A DNA stretch of 64,000 nt from Parapedobacter luteus. GTDB taxonomy: Bacteria > Bacteroidota > Bacteroidia > Sphingobacteriales > Sphingobacteriaceae. The notes beneath the pieces were generated by a model. That model was given only the letters and a program-made list of their open reading frames with translations. It did not search any database and was not told where the DNA came from. Below are positions 44,089 through 53,431 of the stretch, in pieces. Location of the stretch: the NCBI RefSeq assembly GCF_900168055.1, contig NZ_FUYS01000011.1, forward strand, positions 1 to 64,000, read 5' to 3'. The translations under genes and the position numbers were made by a program. The number at the start of each line of letters is the position of its first letter. The first letter of the stretch is position 1.

Positions 44089-45004
44089 GTGCTTGGAGGC
44101 ATTAGCACTTCAAACGTTGGATAAGACAATGTTTGAAGTGGTCATAGTAAGTGACGGCCCAGACCGGGCTACCGGAGAAGCCATTGCCCGATGGTATGCC
44201 ACGCAGCCGGCCGTAAATCTCCGTTATCTATCGACGCCGGCAAAAAAAGGGCCTGCCGCGGCACGTAATGCCGGCTGGATGGCGGCAAAGCACACACTTA
44301 TCGCCTTTACAGATGATGATTGCGTACCCGCACCAGGCTGGCTCCAGGCGTTCCGGTGCCACTACCATGGCGAGCCTCATGTGGCCATGACAGGCCGTGT
44401 ACAAGTGCCACTATCGCCACGGCCGACGGACTTCGAATGGAATACGGCCCAATTGCAGACAGCAGAGTTCATCACGGCCAACTGTTGCTGTTCCAAAGCT
44501 GCATTGCTTAGCGTTGATGGCTTTGACGAAGCGTTCGGCATGGCATGGCGCGAGGATAGCGAACTGCAATTTAAATTGATTACGCAGGGCATTCCCATTG
44601 TACGCATCGACGAAGCCTGCGTGTGGCATCCGGTGCGCCCCGCTCCTTGGGGTGTGAGCCTCCGGGAGCAAAAAAAAGGGCTATACAATGCATTGCTTTA
44701 TAAAAAGCATCCCCGCCTCTTCCGTGAAAAAATACAGCGGCGTCCGCTTTGGCATTATTATATCACGGTATCGCTGTTTGTGGCCATGTGCGCTGCATTG
44801 GTATTCGATTGGAGGCCGTGGTTCCAGCTGGCCTTGATCGGTTGGCTGCTCTGCGTGGTCCTTTTTACCTGGAAACGGTTGCGCACGACCCGCAAATCGA
44901 TAAGCCATATTGCCGAAATGGCGGTGACGTCCATGCTGATTCCGTTCGCGTCCGTCTACTGGCAATGGTATGGAGCGATCAAATACCGGGTATTGTTACT
45001 TTAA
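44030..45004 (+). CDS. Glycosyltransferase family 2 protein
   Basis: The 324-residue protein opens ISVVIPTYKRPRLLVRCLEA, has the donor-binding IAFTDDDCVPAPGWLQAF (DDD/DxD) and the acceptor-site MAWREDSELQFKLI (ED motif), all GT2 features. Two C-terminal membrane helices anchor it. The start lies inside the end of the carbamoyltransferase gene, indicating translational coupling. Confidence 0.92.
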   Translation: METKISVVIPTYKRPRLLVRCLEALALQTLDKTMFEVVIVSDGPDRATGEAIARWYATQPAVNLRYLSTPAKKGPAAARNAGWMAAKHTLIAFTDDDCVPAPGWLQAFRCHYHGEPHVAMTGRVQVPLSPRPTDFEWNTAQLQTAEFITANCCCSKAALLSVDGFDEAFGMAWREDSELQFKLITQGIPIVRIDEACVWHPVRPAPWGVSLREQKKGLYNALLYKKHPRLFREKIQRRPLWHYYITVSLFVAMCAALVFDWRPWFQLALIGWLLCVVLFTWKRLRTTRKSISHIAEMAVTSMLIPFASVYWQWYGAIKYRVLLL

Positions 45005-45017
45005 CCGAGAGCTGACT

Positions 45018-46031
45018 ATGCAATTCGAAGAAATCGCTAAAATAGCTGTCTTTAGAGCCTTACAATTGGGTGATCTGCTATGTGCAATACCGGCTGTACG
45101 CGCCATGAGACGCCATTTCCCTCAAGCGACGATTACGCTGGTAGGACTTCCCTGGGCCAAGCAACTGGTTGAGCGGTTTCCGATGTATTTTGACGCAATG
45201 GAACCTTTTCCGGGCTACCCGGGGCTTCCCGAACAGCCTTATAGCGTACAGGACATGCCCCACTTTCTTGCCCGCATGCAGACCGAACGGTTTGACTTGG
45301 CACTGCAGATGCAGGGCGACGGTACGTTGGTCAATCCACTTATTGAGCTTTTCGGCGCTACGTATACCGCTGGATTTTATACGGAGGCAAGCTATCGTCC
45401 GCCCGGTGGACTATTTATCCCCTATCCTTCGCATGTGCACGAGGTATGCCGGCATCTACTATTAATGCAGCACCTTGGCATTCCGCACCAAGGGCTGGAT
45501 TTGGAGTTTCCGCTTACGGACGAAGATTATGCGGACTTTGATGCACTTGGCCTGCCAATCCAACCGGGCGAATACGTATGCATCCATCCTGGAAGCAGGG
45601 CTGCCTGGAGGCAGTGGCCGCCCATGGCTTTTGCCTATATGGCCGATAGGTGCGCCGAACTTGGCTACGGTGTTGTCATTACCGGCACGACAGAAGAAAT
45701 GCCTATTGTCAGTCAGGTTGTCCGATACATGCGCCACATACCGGTTGTGGCGGCGGGAAAAACATCTTTGGGTGCCGCGGCTGTACTTATCAAGCAGGCC
45801 AAAGCCATTCTGGCTAATTGTACAGGGACATCCCATTTGGCATCGGCATTGGGAACGCCAGGCGTCATCATCAGCATGGATGGCGAACCAAACCGGTGGC
45901 GGCCATTAAATAAATCTTCATTGGCTACCATCGACTGGATTCAAACCCCCGATTTGAAGTTGGTAGAAAAAGCACTAACAAGCAAGCTGGCCCTCCCCTT
46001 GTCTATTGAGCACCATATCGATAGCGTTTGA
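45018..46031 (+). CDS. Glycosyltransferase family 9 (heptosyltransferase-like)
   Basis: From the ATG at 45018 the 337-residue protein shows the GT9 pattern: IAVFRALQLGDLLCAIPAVR at the start, VCIHPGSRAAWRQWPPMAFA in the middle and ANCTGTSHLASALGTPGVII near the end. These enzymes usually transfer heptose from ADP-heptose, which matches the HldE and GmhB genes nearby. Its last 57 bases overlap the convergent GT9 gene. Confidence 0.92.
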   Translation: MQFEEIAKIAVFRALQLGDLLCAIPAVRAMRRHFPQATITLVGLPWAKQLVERFPMYFDAMEPFPGYPGLPEQPYSVQDMPHFLARMQTERFDLALQMQGDGTLVNPLIELFGATYTAGFYTEASYRPPGGLFIPYPSHVHEVCRHLLLMQHLGIPHQGLDLEFPLTDEDYADFDALGLPIQPGEYVCIHPGSRAAWRQWPPMAFAYMADRCAELGYGVVITGTTEEMPIVSQVVRYMRHIPVVAAGKTSLGAAAVLIKQAKAILANCTGTSHLASALGTPGVIISMDGEPNRWRPLNKSSLATIDWIQTPDLKLVEKALTSKLALPLSIEHHIDSV

Positions 46032-47078
46032 GATCGCTTCAGTGGCCGGTAGATCTATCTTTTCTTGATACAGCGAACGATCCACATGGCGGATCACTTC
46101 GTTCCGGCTCTGAAGGCTCTTGTCCGTAATACTGTAAGGAAAAAGCATATGCGGACAACGCCACGGCGTATGCTGGGGATTAGTAAGTGCATACAAAACC
46201 ACCAACGGCCTCCCGAAAGCTGCCGCCAAATGAATGGTCGCGGTATTGACGGATACGACCAGCGTTGCCTGCCGAATGACGGCCGCAAATTCGGCAATAT
46301 CCAATAGCCCTCCCGCAGAAAACGTACCCGGCCCCGACGCCCGGCTCAGGCAGTCGGTCAATGCGCGCTCATCGGAATTGCCGGTAAACACAATTTGTTT
46401 TGCAGGATGAGCAGCAAGTACACGTTTCGTCAGCTCCATCCACCGATCGACGGGAAACGCCCGTTTAGGCTCGCTGACCCCGGCATGGAAAATAACAAAC
46501 GGTTGCCGCGTGTCCATGCCGATGCGAGCCAGCTTTGCCATCGCTCGAATATGAGCTTCGGCAGGTACCGCGATGGTGATCCGGTCATCATTGGTGTATG
46601 CCCCGATTTGTTCTACCAAATCCAAGTCACGTACAACCTGATGCCTGATATGGGAGTAAGGTTCGTCATCCGGAACCCAGCGTGTAAGCAAATCGTAAGG
46701 ATTTTCGCGACAATACGCCAGGCGGCGCGGGATACCAGCCGCCCAGGCCAGCATAGCGGTGGGCAACGGATTTTGACTATATACGGTAAAAATCACGCAA
46801 CCGTCAAAAGCAGCATTTTTGAGCCGAGAAACCATTTTGCTCAAATATGCCGGCTGGATTGACGATGTGTGTTTTACCCATGGGAAGTTGGCCACCAGCG
46901 TTTCATCTACCTCGGGTAGCAATGCGGAGGCGGCTGCGCCTGCCTCAGACGTAAGCAACGTAATTTTGCATCCAAAACTACGTTTTATCGCGCGTATCGC
47001 CGGACTGCTCATCAGTACATCGCCAATATTGTCTGGGCGAATGATCAATAGGTTGGTACAACTATTCCAATTATCCAT
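45975..47078 (-). CDS. Glycosyltransferase family 9 (heptosyltransferase-like), second copy
   Basis: The 367-residue protein shows LLIIRPDNIGDVLMSSPAIR, FVIFHAGVSEPKRAFPVDRW and VSVNTATIHLAAAFGRPLVV, all GT9 marks. It belongs to the minus-strand heptose operon, five bases downstream of hldE, and faces the other GT9 gene with overlapping 3' ends. It probably adds a second heptose to the same glycan. Confidence 0.92.
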   Translation of the reverse strand: MDNWNSCTNLLIIRPDNIGDVLMSSPAIRAIKRSFGCKITLLTSEAGAAASALLPEVDETLVANFPWVKHTSSIQPAYLSKMVSRLKNAAFDGCVIFTVYSQNPLPTAMLAWAAGIPRRLAYCRENPYDLLTRWVPDDEPYSHIRHQVVRDLDLVEQIGAYTNDDRITIAVPAEAHIRAMAKLARIGMDTRQPFVIFHAGVSEPKRAFPVDRWMELTKRVLAAHPAKQIVFTGNSDERALTDCLSRASGPGTFSAGGLLDIAEFAAVIRQATLVVSVNTATIHLAAAFGRPLVVLYALTNPQHTPWRCPHMLFPYSITDKSLQSRNEVIRHVDRSLYQEKIDLPATEAISNAIDMVLNRQGEGQLAC

Positions 47079-47083
47079 AATGA

Positions 47084-48571
47084 CTATACAATGGCGCTGT
47101 TTACATGCGTGTGTTCATAAATCCGCCGTATCAACTGGGTGGTCGATCGGTTGGCCGTCAACGGAATCAACTGCACACGGCCACCCAGCGACGCTACCAA
47201 TTTGGCTTCGGGCAACTCGGCCATCCGGTAGTCGCCCCCCTTGACGAAGATATCTGGCGCCAACACCTTAATGAGTGCCGAAGGTGTGTCATCTTGTCGA
47301 TGGCCGAAGACCACCAGATGATCAATACATCCGAGCCCAGCCAAGACGGACAGCCTATCGGCAAGGCCGTTGATGGGCCTCTCTGGACCCTTTAGCCGCC
47401 GGATGCTCTCGTCATCATTGACTCCAACGACAAGTACGTCACCAAGCTTTTTCGCTTCCTTCAAGTAATTGACATGTCCACTATGCAGGATATCGAAACA
47501 CCCGTTTGTAAATACAATACGGCGTCCCATGCTTTTATAATAGGCACGGATTTCTTCCAGGTGCCTCATTGATGTAACCAGCTTCTGTTCGTTGTCCAAC
47601 TTGGCTAAGAGCTCCAAACGCGTGCATAGCGACGTTGCATCCTTTTCAATTGCCACCGTGGCTGCGGCAGTTGCCATGGTCGCCGTGCGCCTGGCATCGG
47701 CACCCGAAAGTAAGGCCAGGGTACAAGTACTGATAAACGTATCCCCCGCTCCGCATACATGTGGGGCAGCCACCGGGATTGCTCCGGCATGAAAAATCAA
47801 TTTGCCCTTTTCAAACCATAAGGAGCCGTCTTTATCCAACGTCACTACCGACCACTGCGCGCCTGTTTTCTGATAGAGGGCGTCGCCACATTGCTCAAGC
47901 AAAGCCCTCCTGTCTTTGGTGCCAGCCTCGTGTCCAAGCAGGTGAACCGCTTCTTCATAATTAGGTTTCACCAAGGTCGGAGCCAACTCCTTGAAAAGCA
48001 AAAGCCGTTTTGAATCTACCGCGATAAATTTTGCCTGTTTGCGCTTCAATTGGATGAGGCTGTCTATTACGGCGTGGGTTACCACACCTTTGTTATAGTC
48101 GGCAACGATTACACCGTCACAGGCCTCAACATGCTGTTGTAGATATTGAATCAGCCGTTGAGCCGATTCCGCTGAAATCGTCGTATCGTCGCCCCGATCA
48201 AGCCGTACCAGTGGATGGCCATCGGCCAATATCCGGGTTTTGACCAACGTCGCGCGCCCTGTTTCCCGAATGAGAAAATCAGGCGAAAACCCGGCTTCAA
48301 CAGCTAAATCACATGCCCGACCGGCCTCCATATCGTCGCCGATGACCGAACAAAAGACCACCTCAGCGCCAAGTGCGCGAAGGTTGGCGGCGACATTTGC
48401 GGCACCACCCAGTACCCATCTATCCGAATGGATATCAACTACCGGCACCGGAGCTTCGGGAGATAACCGCGTACTGCCCCCTTCGATGTATTCATCAATG
48501 ATAAAATCACCTATTACTACGATCTTCTTTTGCTCAAACTGTGCGGTAAATTGCCAATTATACTTTTCCAT
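47084..48571 (-). CDS. hldE: Bifunctional heptose 7-phosphate kinase / heptose 1-phosphate adenylyltransferase
   Basis: The 495-residue protein has a PfkB-type kinase half (VVIGDFIIDEYIEGGSTRLS, WVLGGAANVAANLRALGAEV, PHVCGAGDTFISTCTLALLS) and a nucleotidyltransferase half (RRIVFTNGCFDILHSGHVNY, LAPDIFVKGGDYRMAELPEA). It makes ADP-heptose from heptose 7-phosphate together with the phosphatase GmhB. The gmhB start lies upstream with a 14-base overlap. Confidence 0.96.
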   Translation of the reverse strand: MEKYNWQFTAQFEQKKIVVIGDFIIDEYIEGGSTRLSPEAPVPVVDIHSDRWVLGGAANVAANLRALGAEVVFCSVIGDDMEAGRACDLAVEAGFSPDFLIRETGRATLVKTRILADGHPLVRLDRGDDTTISAESAQRLIQYLQQHVEACDGVIVADYNKGVVTHAVIDSLIQLKRKQAKFIAVDSKRLLLFKELAPTLVKPNYEEAVHLLGHEAGTKDRRALLEQCGDALYQKTGAQWSVVTLDKDGSLWFEKGKLIFHAGAIPVAAPHVCGAGDTFISTCTLALLSGADARRTATMATAAATVAIEKDATSLCTRLELLAKLDNEQKLVTSMRHLEEIRAYYKSMGRRIVFTNGCFDILHSGHVNYLKEAKKLGDVLVVGVNDDESIRRLKGPERPINGLADRLSVLAGLGCIDHLVVFGHRQDDTPSALIKVLAPDIFVKGGDYRMAELPEAKLVASLGGRVQLIPLTANRSTTQLIRRIYEHTHVNSAIV

Positions 48572-49139
48572 GTGAGGTGCTTTTTATAATTAAGTTTGCG
48601 GCTTGCGTAAAACTATCAGCGATGTATGAAGGCCGCTGGTGTTCGTTCAACACATTCTTCCGCTCGCGCCTAAGCCCATCGATCAATACGGTTTTACAGC
48701 CTGCCCGGTTACCTGCTTCCACGTCATCGAGGATATCCCCTACCATCCAAGAGTCGCTGAGGCTGATGCCGTAGGTTGCCGCCGCCTGCAATAACATGCC
48801 GGGCATGGGCTTGCGGCAGCGGCATATACGCGTGTATGACTTGACGGTGCCTTCCGGATGATGTGGGCAATAATAAAAGCCTGACAATACCACGCCGCTG
48901 CTGCTGAGTAACTGCTGCAGTTTTTTCTCCACCCCCAGGAGTGCCTCCTCCCTGAAATAGCCCTTTGCTACGCCTGCCTGGTTGGTTACTACGAAAAACG
49001 AATAACCCAAAGTGCCGAGTTGCCGTAGGCCATCAGCCACACCCGCCAACAGTTCGATTTTAGCAGGGTCTGCGTTATAGGGGACGTCCCGGATCAGTGT
49101 GCCGTCCTTATCCAAAAATATCGCTTTTTTGCTTGGCAT
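48558..49139 (-). CDS. gmhB: D-glycero-beta-D-manno-heptose 1,7-bisphosphate 7-phosphatase
   Basis: From the ATG at 49139 (193 residues) the protein has the HAD-IIIA core: KAIFLDKDGTLIRDVPYNAD with the catalytic DxD, FFVVTNQAGVAKGYF, and the zinc-loop-like FYYCPHHPEGTVKSYTRICR plus CRKPMPGMLLQAA. It removes the 7-phosphate in heptose synthesis. Its start overlaps the end of the GT-GmhA fusion by 32 bases and its end overlaps hldE, so the pathway genes are translationally coupled. Confidence 0.94.
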   Translation of the reverse strand: MPSKKAIFLDKDGTLIRDVPYNADPAKIELLAGVADGLRQLGTLGYSFFVVTNQAGVAKGYFREEALLGVEKKLQQLLSSSGVVLSGFYYCPHHPEGTVKSYTRICRCRKPMPGMLLQAAATYGISLSDSWMVGDILDDVEAGNRAGCKTVLIDGLRRERKNVLNEHQRPSYIADSFTQAANLIIKSTSHGKV

Positions 49140-51054
49140 GATGATGTTTAAGTTTCCCATTTTGCTGGTGAGGCAGATCAATAGCCTGCACCAAAGATGA
49201 AGAGTGCCCGGTTGCCGCTTGCGAGGCGGCGTAATCGACCAACCGGTGCTCCACGATCGTGCAAAGCAGGTGAATGATATGGAGATGCAATTCCTGGATG
49301 CGTTGTGTGTTGCCGGAAGGCACGATGACATTGATATCTCCTTTTGCCGCGGCACGGCCGCCGTCATTGCCCAATAACGTCATGCATACCAGTCCCAATT
49401 GCCTGGCTTTATCCATAGCCTCCAGGATATTGGGGGAGTTGCCGCTGGTGCTTAGGCACAACAGGATATCACCTGGGCGACCATATGCTTCTACCTGCCG
49501 AGCAAAGACATCGTTGAAACCGATGTCATTGGACCAGGCCGTCAGCATGGCCATATCTGCCATCAAGGAAATAACCGGCAGCCCCACTCGGTTCGGCAGT
49601 TCAAACCGTCCAAGTAACTCGGCGGAAAAATGGAGACTCTCCGCTGCGCTGCCACCATTGCCGCAGACGAGCACCTTGCCTCCCTTGGCAAATGTCTTTG
49701 CCAGCACCCTTCCCGCCCGCAACACGTGATCGGTAAGACCATCGGCAGACAATCGGAAGAGGTCTGCTGCTTCTTGAAACGCCTGGGCAATGGTCTGCCT
49801 TTCATCATCCGCGGTTTCGAGCCGTTGGCTGGTCAGCTTGCGGTATACGTCGTCCATCTGCTGTGCTACCTTTTTCCACGTAAAGTATTCGTTTACGCGT
49901 TTTATCGCATTGTGTCGCATGTATATCCTTAAATCGTCATTCTTAAGCACCAACTCCAGTTTTCGGGCGAGTGCTCCCGGGTCTTTTGGCCGCACCAAAA
50001 ATCCGGTTTTGCCATTGGCCACGCTATATTGGATTCCGCCTACCTTTGCACCAATCACGGGCGTGCCACACGCCATAGCTTCCAGGGGTGTGATGCCAAA
50101 CGGTTCATACCAAGGGGTAGATACAAACACATCGGCCGCAGAATAAAAATACTTAAGCTGCTCTCTACTCTTCCGTCCTTCAAATATGATGGCGTCGGCT
50201 ATCCCCAGCGAAGTAGCCATATCCATCAACCGCCGGTATTCGATGTCGGCATGAAGGTGCGGTTTTTCGTATTCGCCCCCCACAATGACCAACTGCGCAT
50301 CTGTCGCTTCTTTGCGCAACTGCGCTAATGCCTGAATAACCGTATCAATGCCCTTACGTGGCACCATTCTACCCAGTTGCAGAATGATTTTGCGCGTGGG
50401 ATGCAAGTCCAGTAGCATTCTTGCGTACGCCTTGTCGATGGGATGAAATTCGTGCGGACTGAAACCGCAGGGAATCATCGTTATTTTTTGAGGGTCGGCT
50501 TGGTATAATTGAATCAAATCCGACTCATCCTGTGGGCACTCAGCGATGATACCATCTGCGGCCTGCATGATCTGGGTTTCTATTTCACAACGCTCTTCGG
50601 GAAATCTGTCGGTTTCCCGTTGATGCATCAACCTTACTTTACCCAGGGCATGGAAGGTGACCACAAAGGGAATAGCATGACGCTCTTTGAGTTTCATGGC
50701 TACATAACCCGACATCCAGAAATTGGCATGCACCAGCGCATATTGCTTTGGCTGCCGCGCTATAAAGGCTTCCATGGATTGCGTAAACCTATCCATATAT
50801 TGAAACAGTTCCTCTTTCGGCAAGGACTTAGCCGGGCCGGCTTCGATATGTATGATACGGACATCAGACAACCATTGCACCTCCATGGGCAACTTGGGAT
50901 CGTCCCTGCGGGTAAAAACATCGATGGAATATCCAAGCGTAGCTAATTGCCGTGCCAGTTCGCCCACGTAAATATTCTGCCCTCCGCTATCGACACCGCC
51001 GATCGCCGCCAGCGGCGATGCGTGTTCACTAATTAATGCAATAGTCTTGTTCAT
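49108..51054 (-). CDS. Fusion of a GT4 glycosyltransferase and a GmhA-like phosphoheptose isomerase
   Basis: Residues 1-410 form a GT-B enzyme close to sucrose-phosphate-synthase-like GT4: AAIGGVDSGGQNIYVGELAR, LQLGRMVPRKGIDTVIQALA and WYEPFGITPLEAMACGTPVI. Residues about 430-610 form a SIS domain like GmhA: LVCGNGGSAAESLHFSAELL (464-473 core), SNDIGFNDVFARQVEAYGRP and LSTSGNSPNILEA. GmhA makes heptose 7-phosphate from sedoheptulose 7-phosphate. The fusion supplies the first pathway step that is otherwise missing from the cluster. GmhB and HldE follow in order. Confidence 0.93.
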   Translation of the reverse strand: MNKTIALISEHASPLAAIGGVDSGGQNIYVGELARQLATLGYSIDVFTRRDDPKLPMEVQWLSDVRIIHIEAGPAKSLPKEELFQYMDRFTQSMEAFIARQPKQYALVHANFWMSGYVAMKLKERHAIPFVVTFHALGKVRLMHQRETDRFPEERCEIETQIMQAADGIIAECPQDESDLIQLYQADPQKITMIPCGFSPHEFHPIDKAYARMLLDLHPTRKIILQLGRMVPRKGIDTVIQALAQLRKEATDAQLVIVGGEYEKPHLHADIEYRRLMDMATSLGIADAIIFEGRKSREQLKYFYSAADVFVSTPWYEPFGITPLEAMACGTPVIGAKVGGIQYSVANGKTGFLVRPKDPGALARKLELVLKNDDLRIYMRHNAIKRVNEYFTWKKVAQQMDDVYRKLTSQRLETADDERQTIAQAFQEAADLFRLSADGLTDHVLRAGRVLAKTFAKGGKVLVCGNGGSAAESLHFSAELLGRFELPNRVGLPVISLMADMAMLTAWSNDIGFNDVFARQVEAYGRPGDILLCLSTSGNSPNILEAMDKARQLGLVCMTLLGNDGGRAAAKGDINVIVPSGNTQRIQELHLHIIHLLCTIVEHRLVDYAASQAATGHSSSLVQAIDLPHQQNGKLKHHHAKQKSDIFG

Positions 51055-51065
51055 GATTGTATGTG

Positions 51066-52049
51066 CTAGTAGCTATATGATGTTTTTGCCGTTGCTTGCC
51101 CCGCTATGGCCCGAAGAAACAGCGCCTCCCACTCGTGTACAAACCGTTGGATACTGAATTTCTCCAGCGCGTAGCGGCGGGCATTGGCACCCATGGTTTT
51201 TGCAACCTCCTTATTTTCCAGCAGAAACGTCATCCGATCGATCAACTGCGCTGGATTTAGATCAAGGAAGCCATTGTAACCATCCCGGATATGCCGCACC
51301 ATCTCGGTGGTGGCCAGTCCGACAATGGGCATTCCGTATGTCATGGCCTCGCAGACTGCTAAACCCATGCTGGTATAGCGGATGGGGTTGAAAAAAAAAC
51401 GGTACCGACCGGCAAAAGCAGGCAATTGGGGGTGCAATATTTCAGACAGTCCGTATGGCTCGGTGCCCATCCCGACCAGGTCGAGTGGCACGTACTTGCG
51501 CATTTCAAGGAAAAGATCAAATCCGAGCATACGCCCACGATCAGGCAGGTTGTTGATGACCACAAGACCGCGGTTAAGTTCGCCGCTGTACGTATACCCT
51601 TGATCAACAACCCCGTGCTCGATGACCTGTGCATCCGGCTGACCATTATCCCACATCAACTTATTGAAATGAGTCACATGAACCAGCATGACATCACTTC
51701 CGTAGGTGATATGTTTGGTGTCGGTGGGGTGCCCCCATGGCGGATCGTGCTGAAGGAAGATTTTCGGCAATGCCCGTTGGCGTGCAGATAGTACCTCATA
51801 CTGGTCATTCTGGTAATTATTTGCCGTTTGAAACAGGATAAGATCGAAATCAAGCGATTGCAAGTCTTCTACATTTACTTCATGCACATTCGGACCAAAT
51901 GGAAAGGTGGTGCCCTGTCCGTAATAACCCGGTGTGCGATCGCTGTTTACTGGAATGTAGAGGTCGTAGTTGCCCTGTGACAGGTAGTACAAGTAGCTTC
52001 CGTGTATATGCCATGTAAAAATGCGTAGTCGTCTATTGTTGCCGTTCAT
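51066..52049 (-). CDS. Glycosyltransferase, GT-B fold (group 1)
   Basis: From the ATG at 52049 the 327-residue protein begins RLRIFTWHIHGSYLYYLSQG, has KIFLQHDPPWGHPTDTKHIT, and the donor half RYTSMGLAVCEAMTYGMPIV. It lies 11 bases before the GT-GmhA fusion and is the first gene of the minus-strand heptose operon. Its donor is unknown. Confidence 0.88.
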   Translation of the reverse strand: MNGNNRRLRIFTWHIHGSYLYYLSQGNYDLYIPVNSDRTPGYYGQGTTFPFGPNVHEVNVEDLQSLDFDLILFQTANNYQNDQYEVLSARQRALPKIFLQHDPPWGHPTDTKHITYGSDVMLVHVTHFNKLMWDNGQPDAQVIEHGVVDQGYTYSGELNRGLVVINNLPDRGRMLGFDLFLEMRKYVPLDLVGMGTEPYGLSEILHPQLPAFAGRYRFFFNPIRYTSMGLAVCEAMTYGMPIVGLATTEMVRHIRDGYNGFLDLNPAQLIDRMTFLLENKEVAKTMGANARRYALEKFSIQRFVHEWEALFLRAIAGQATAKTSYSY

Positions 52050-52482
52050 GCTGTCGCTGTTAATCGTATAGAAACACTTGTATGCAGAAACACTTGTATG
52101 TGACACCCGTCCAACACCGTACGGTATTGCATACATGATAAAAGCGAATCATATCCAATAGTATAACCGGTTCAAGCTATATACCACGGCACCTGAGCAC
52201 ACCTAATTTTTCTGGCGAGCGCCGAACCACACCACTATAAATCACTTATAACGTGCACCTTACAACCAGCAACAATATACCTTTGTCCCGGATGGCCCCA
52301 TTGGGGATTATAAAATCATTTTGCTGAATAGTTTAGTCTGCCATTCTTCGATGTACTAAAAAGCAAACTTTTTGTCGGCTAACGGAAAGTATGTTAAAAA
52401 AACTAAAACCTTTCTAACGGTTGAAACGTATACCTCTACGATTAACATCGTGTTTATAAGTTTAAAGAACGAAGGTAAGATT
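52050..52482 (+). promoter_or_regulatory. 433-base divergent region with a -7 element
   Basis: TACCTTTG at 52278-52285 matches TAnnTTTG on the plus strand and would start a leader of about 190 bases before the response-regulator ATG. Just after it, GGCCCCATTGGGG can form a small hairpin. The minus-strand promoter of the heptose operon must also be here, but I could not place it. No gene is visible. Confidence 0.45.
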
Positions 52483-53130
52483 ATGGAAAATTCAGCAAAA
52501 ATCATTTGGGCCTCGCCTCAAACACTCGCCCGTGACGGCATTATCGCACTTTTGGATCAAGAGCCCGATTTTACTTTTGCGGAAATTGTTTCCAAGCGGG
52601 AGGATATTATACCAGCGCTTTCAGCCAGGCCGGCAACAAACCTGTTGGTTGTTGACCACGTTTTTCTTGAAGAAGATCAGCGGTATTTAGCTACATTAAA
52701 AAAGATAGCTTCGCACATCAAAGTACTTGTGTTATCAGGAATTGAATATGACGAAGATATCCTGAGTTTGATGAAATCCGGGGCGGACGGCTACATTGTA
52801 AATGAAGCGAACAAGGATGAATTGGTCTTTGCCATCAAACACATCCTGGCAGGCAATACATACATTTGCACAGCCCTGTACCTCAAGGTACTGGAATCGA
52901 TGGCGGCGACAGATTTCGGGAGGAAAGGACAAACCGTGGAGTTTTCTCCCCGGGAGGAGCAAATCCTCAAACTAATCTTAGAAGGGTATTCAAACCAAGA
53001 AATTGCCTACCAGTTATTTACCAATAAACGCACCATCCTGAAATACCGCGAAAGCCTACTTCAAAAAACAGGAGCTCCCGACATTGGCACGGTCATCCGC
53101 ATCGCGCTTCAGCAGGGCGTGCTGAACTAA
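52483..53130 (+). CDS. NarL/LuxR-family response regulator
   Basis: From the ATG at 52483 the 215-residue protein has a receiver-like domain with the phospho-acceptor Asp in NLLVVDHVFLEEDQ, but the conserved Lys near the end of the domain is replaced (SGADGYIVNEANKDEL has Asn). The LuxR HTH is clear: VEFSPREEQILKLILEGYSN, QEIAYQLFTNKRTI. No histidine kinase is adjacent. The missing Lys suggests altered or phosphorylation-independent control. Confidence 0.88.
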   Translation: MENSAKIIWASPQTLARDGIIALLDQEPDFTFAEIVSKREDIIPALSARPATNLLVVDHVFLEEDQRYLATLKKIASHIKVLVLSGIEYDEDILSLMKSGADGYIVNEANKDELVFAIKHILAGNTYICTALYLKVLESMAATDFGRKGQTVEFSPREEQILKLILEGYSNQEIAYQLFTNKRTILKYRESLLQKTGAPDIGTVIRIALQQGVLN

Positions 53131-53152
53131 TAAGGCTGTCTGAGGCAAATAA

Positions 53153-53413
53153 ATGCAGTTGATCATGGAAAAATTGGACGACATCTTCGAAGTCAGCCTG
53201 GCAGGCGAACAGTTTGAAGGCAGGCAGTTGACGATAAGAGCCGAGCAAACCACCGATGGCGTGCCGGTCTACCACTGTTATGATGAAGGGGCTTCCATTG
53301 CGCAATTACGGCAGGAGACATCGGGCGAATGGACACAGCTTTGGGGTGATTTGCAACCGGATGCCGTACAACAACTTGGCGAAGCCATAGCCAGTTATAA
53401 CCACCAAGAATAA
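53153..53413 (+). CDS. Small hypothetical protein
   Basis: The 86-residue protein (an in-frame ATG at 53165 is an alternative start) contains IFEVSLAGEQFEGRQLTIRA and a charged, beta-prone middle. It is encoded between a response regulator and a DUF72 gene with short gaps, probably in one operon. A similar small protein of this kind may be encoded at 59964. Function is unknown. Confidence 0.65.
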   Translation: MQLIMEKLDDIFEVSLAGEQFEGRQLTIRAEQTTDGVPVYHCYDEGASIAQLRQETSGEWTQLWGDLQPDAVQQLGEAIASYNHQE

Positions 53414-53431
53414 ATTCCAGTTGAATTGGCT

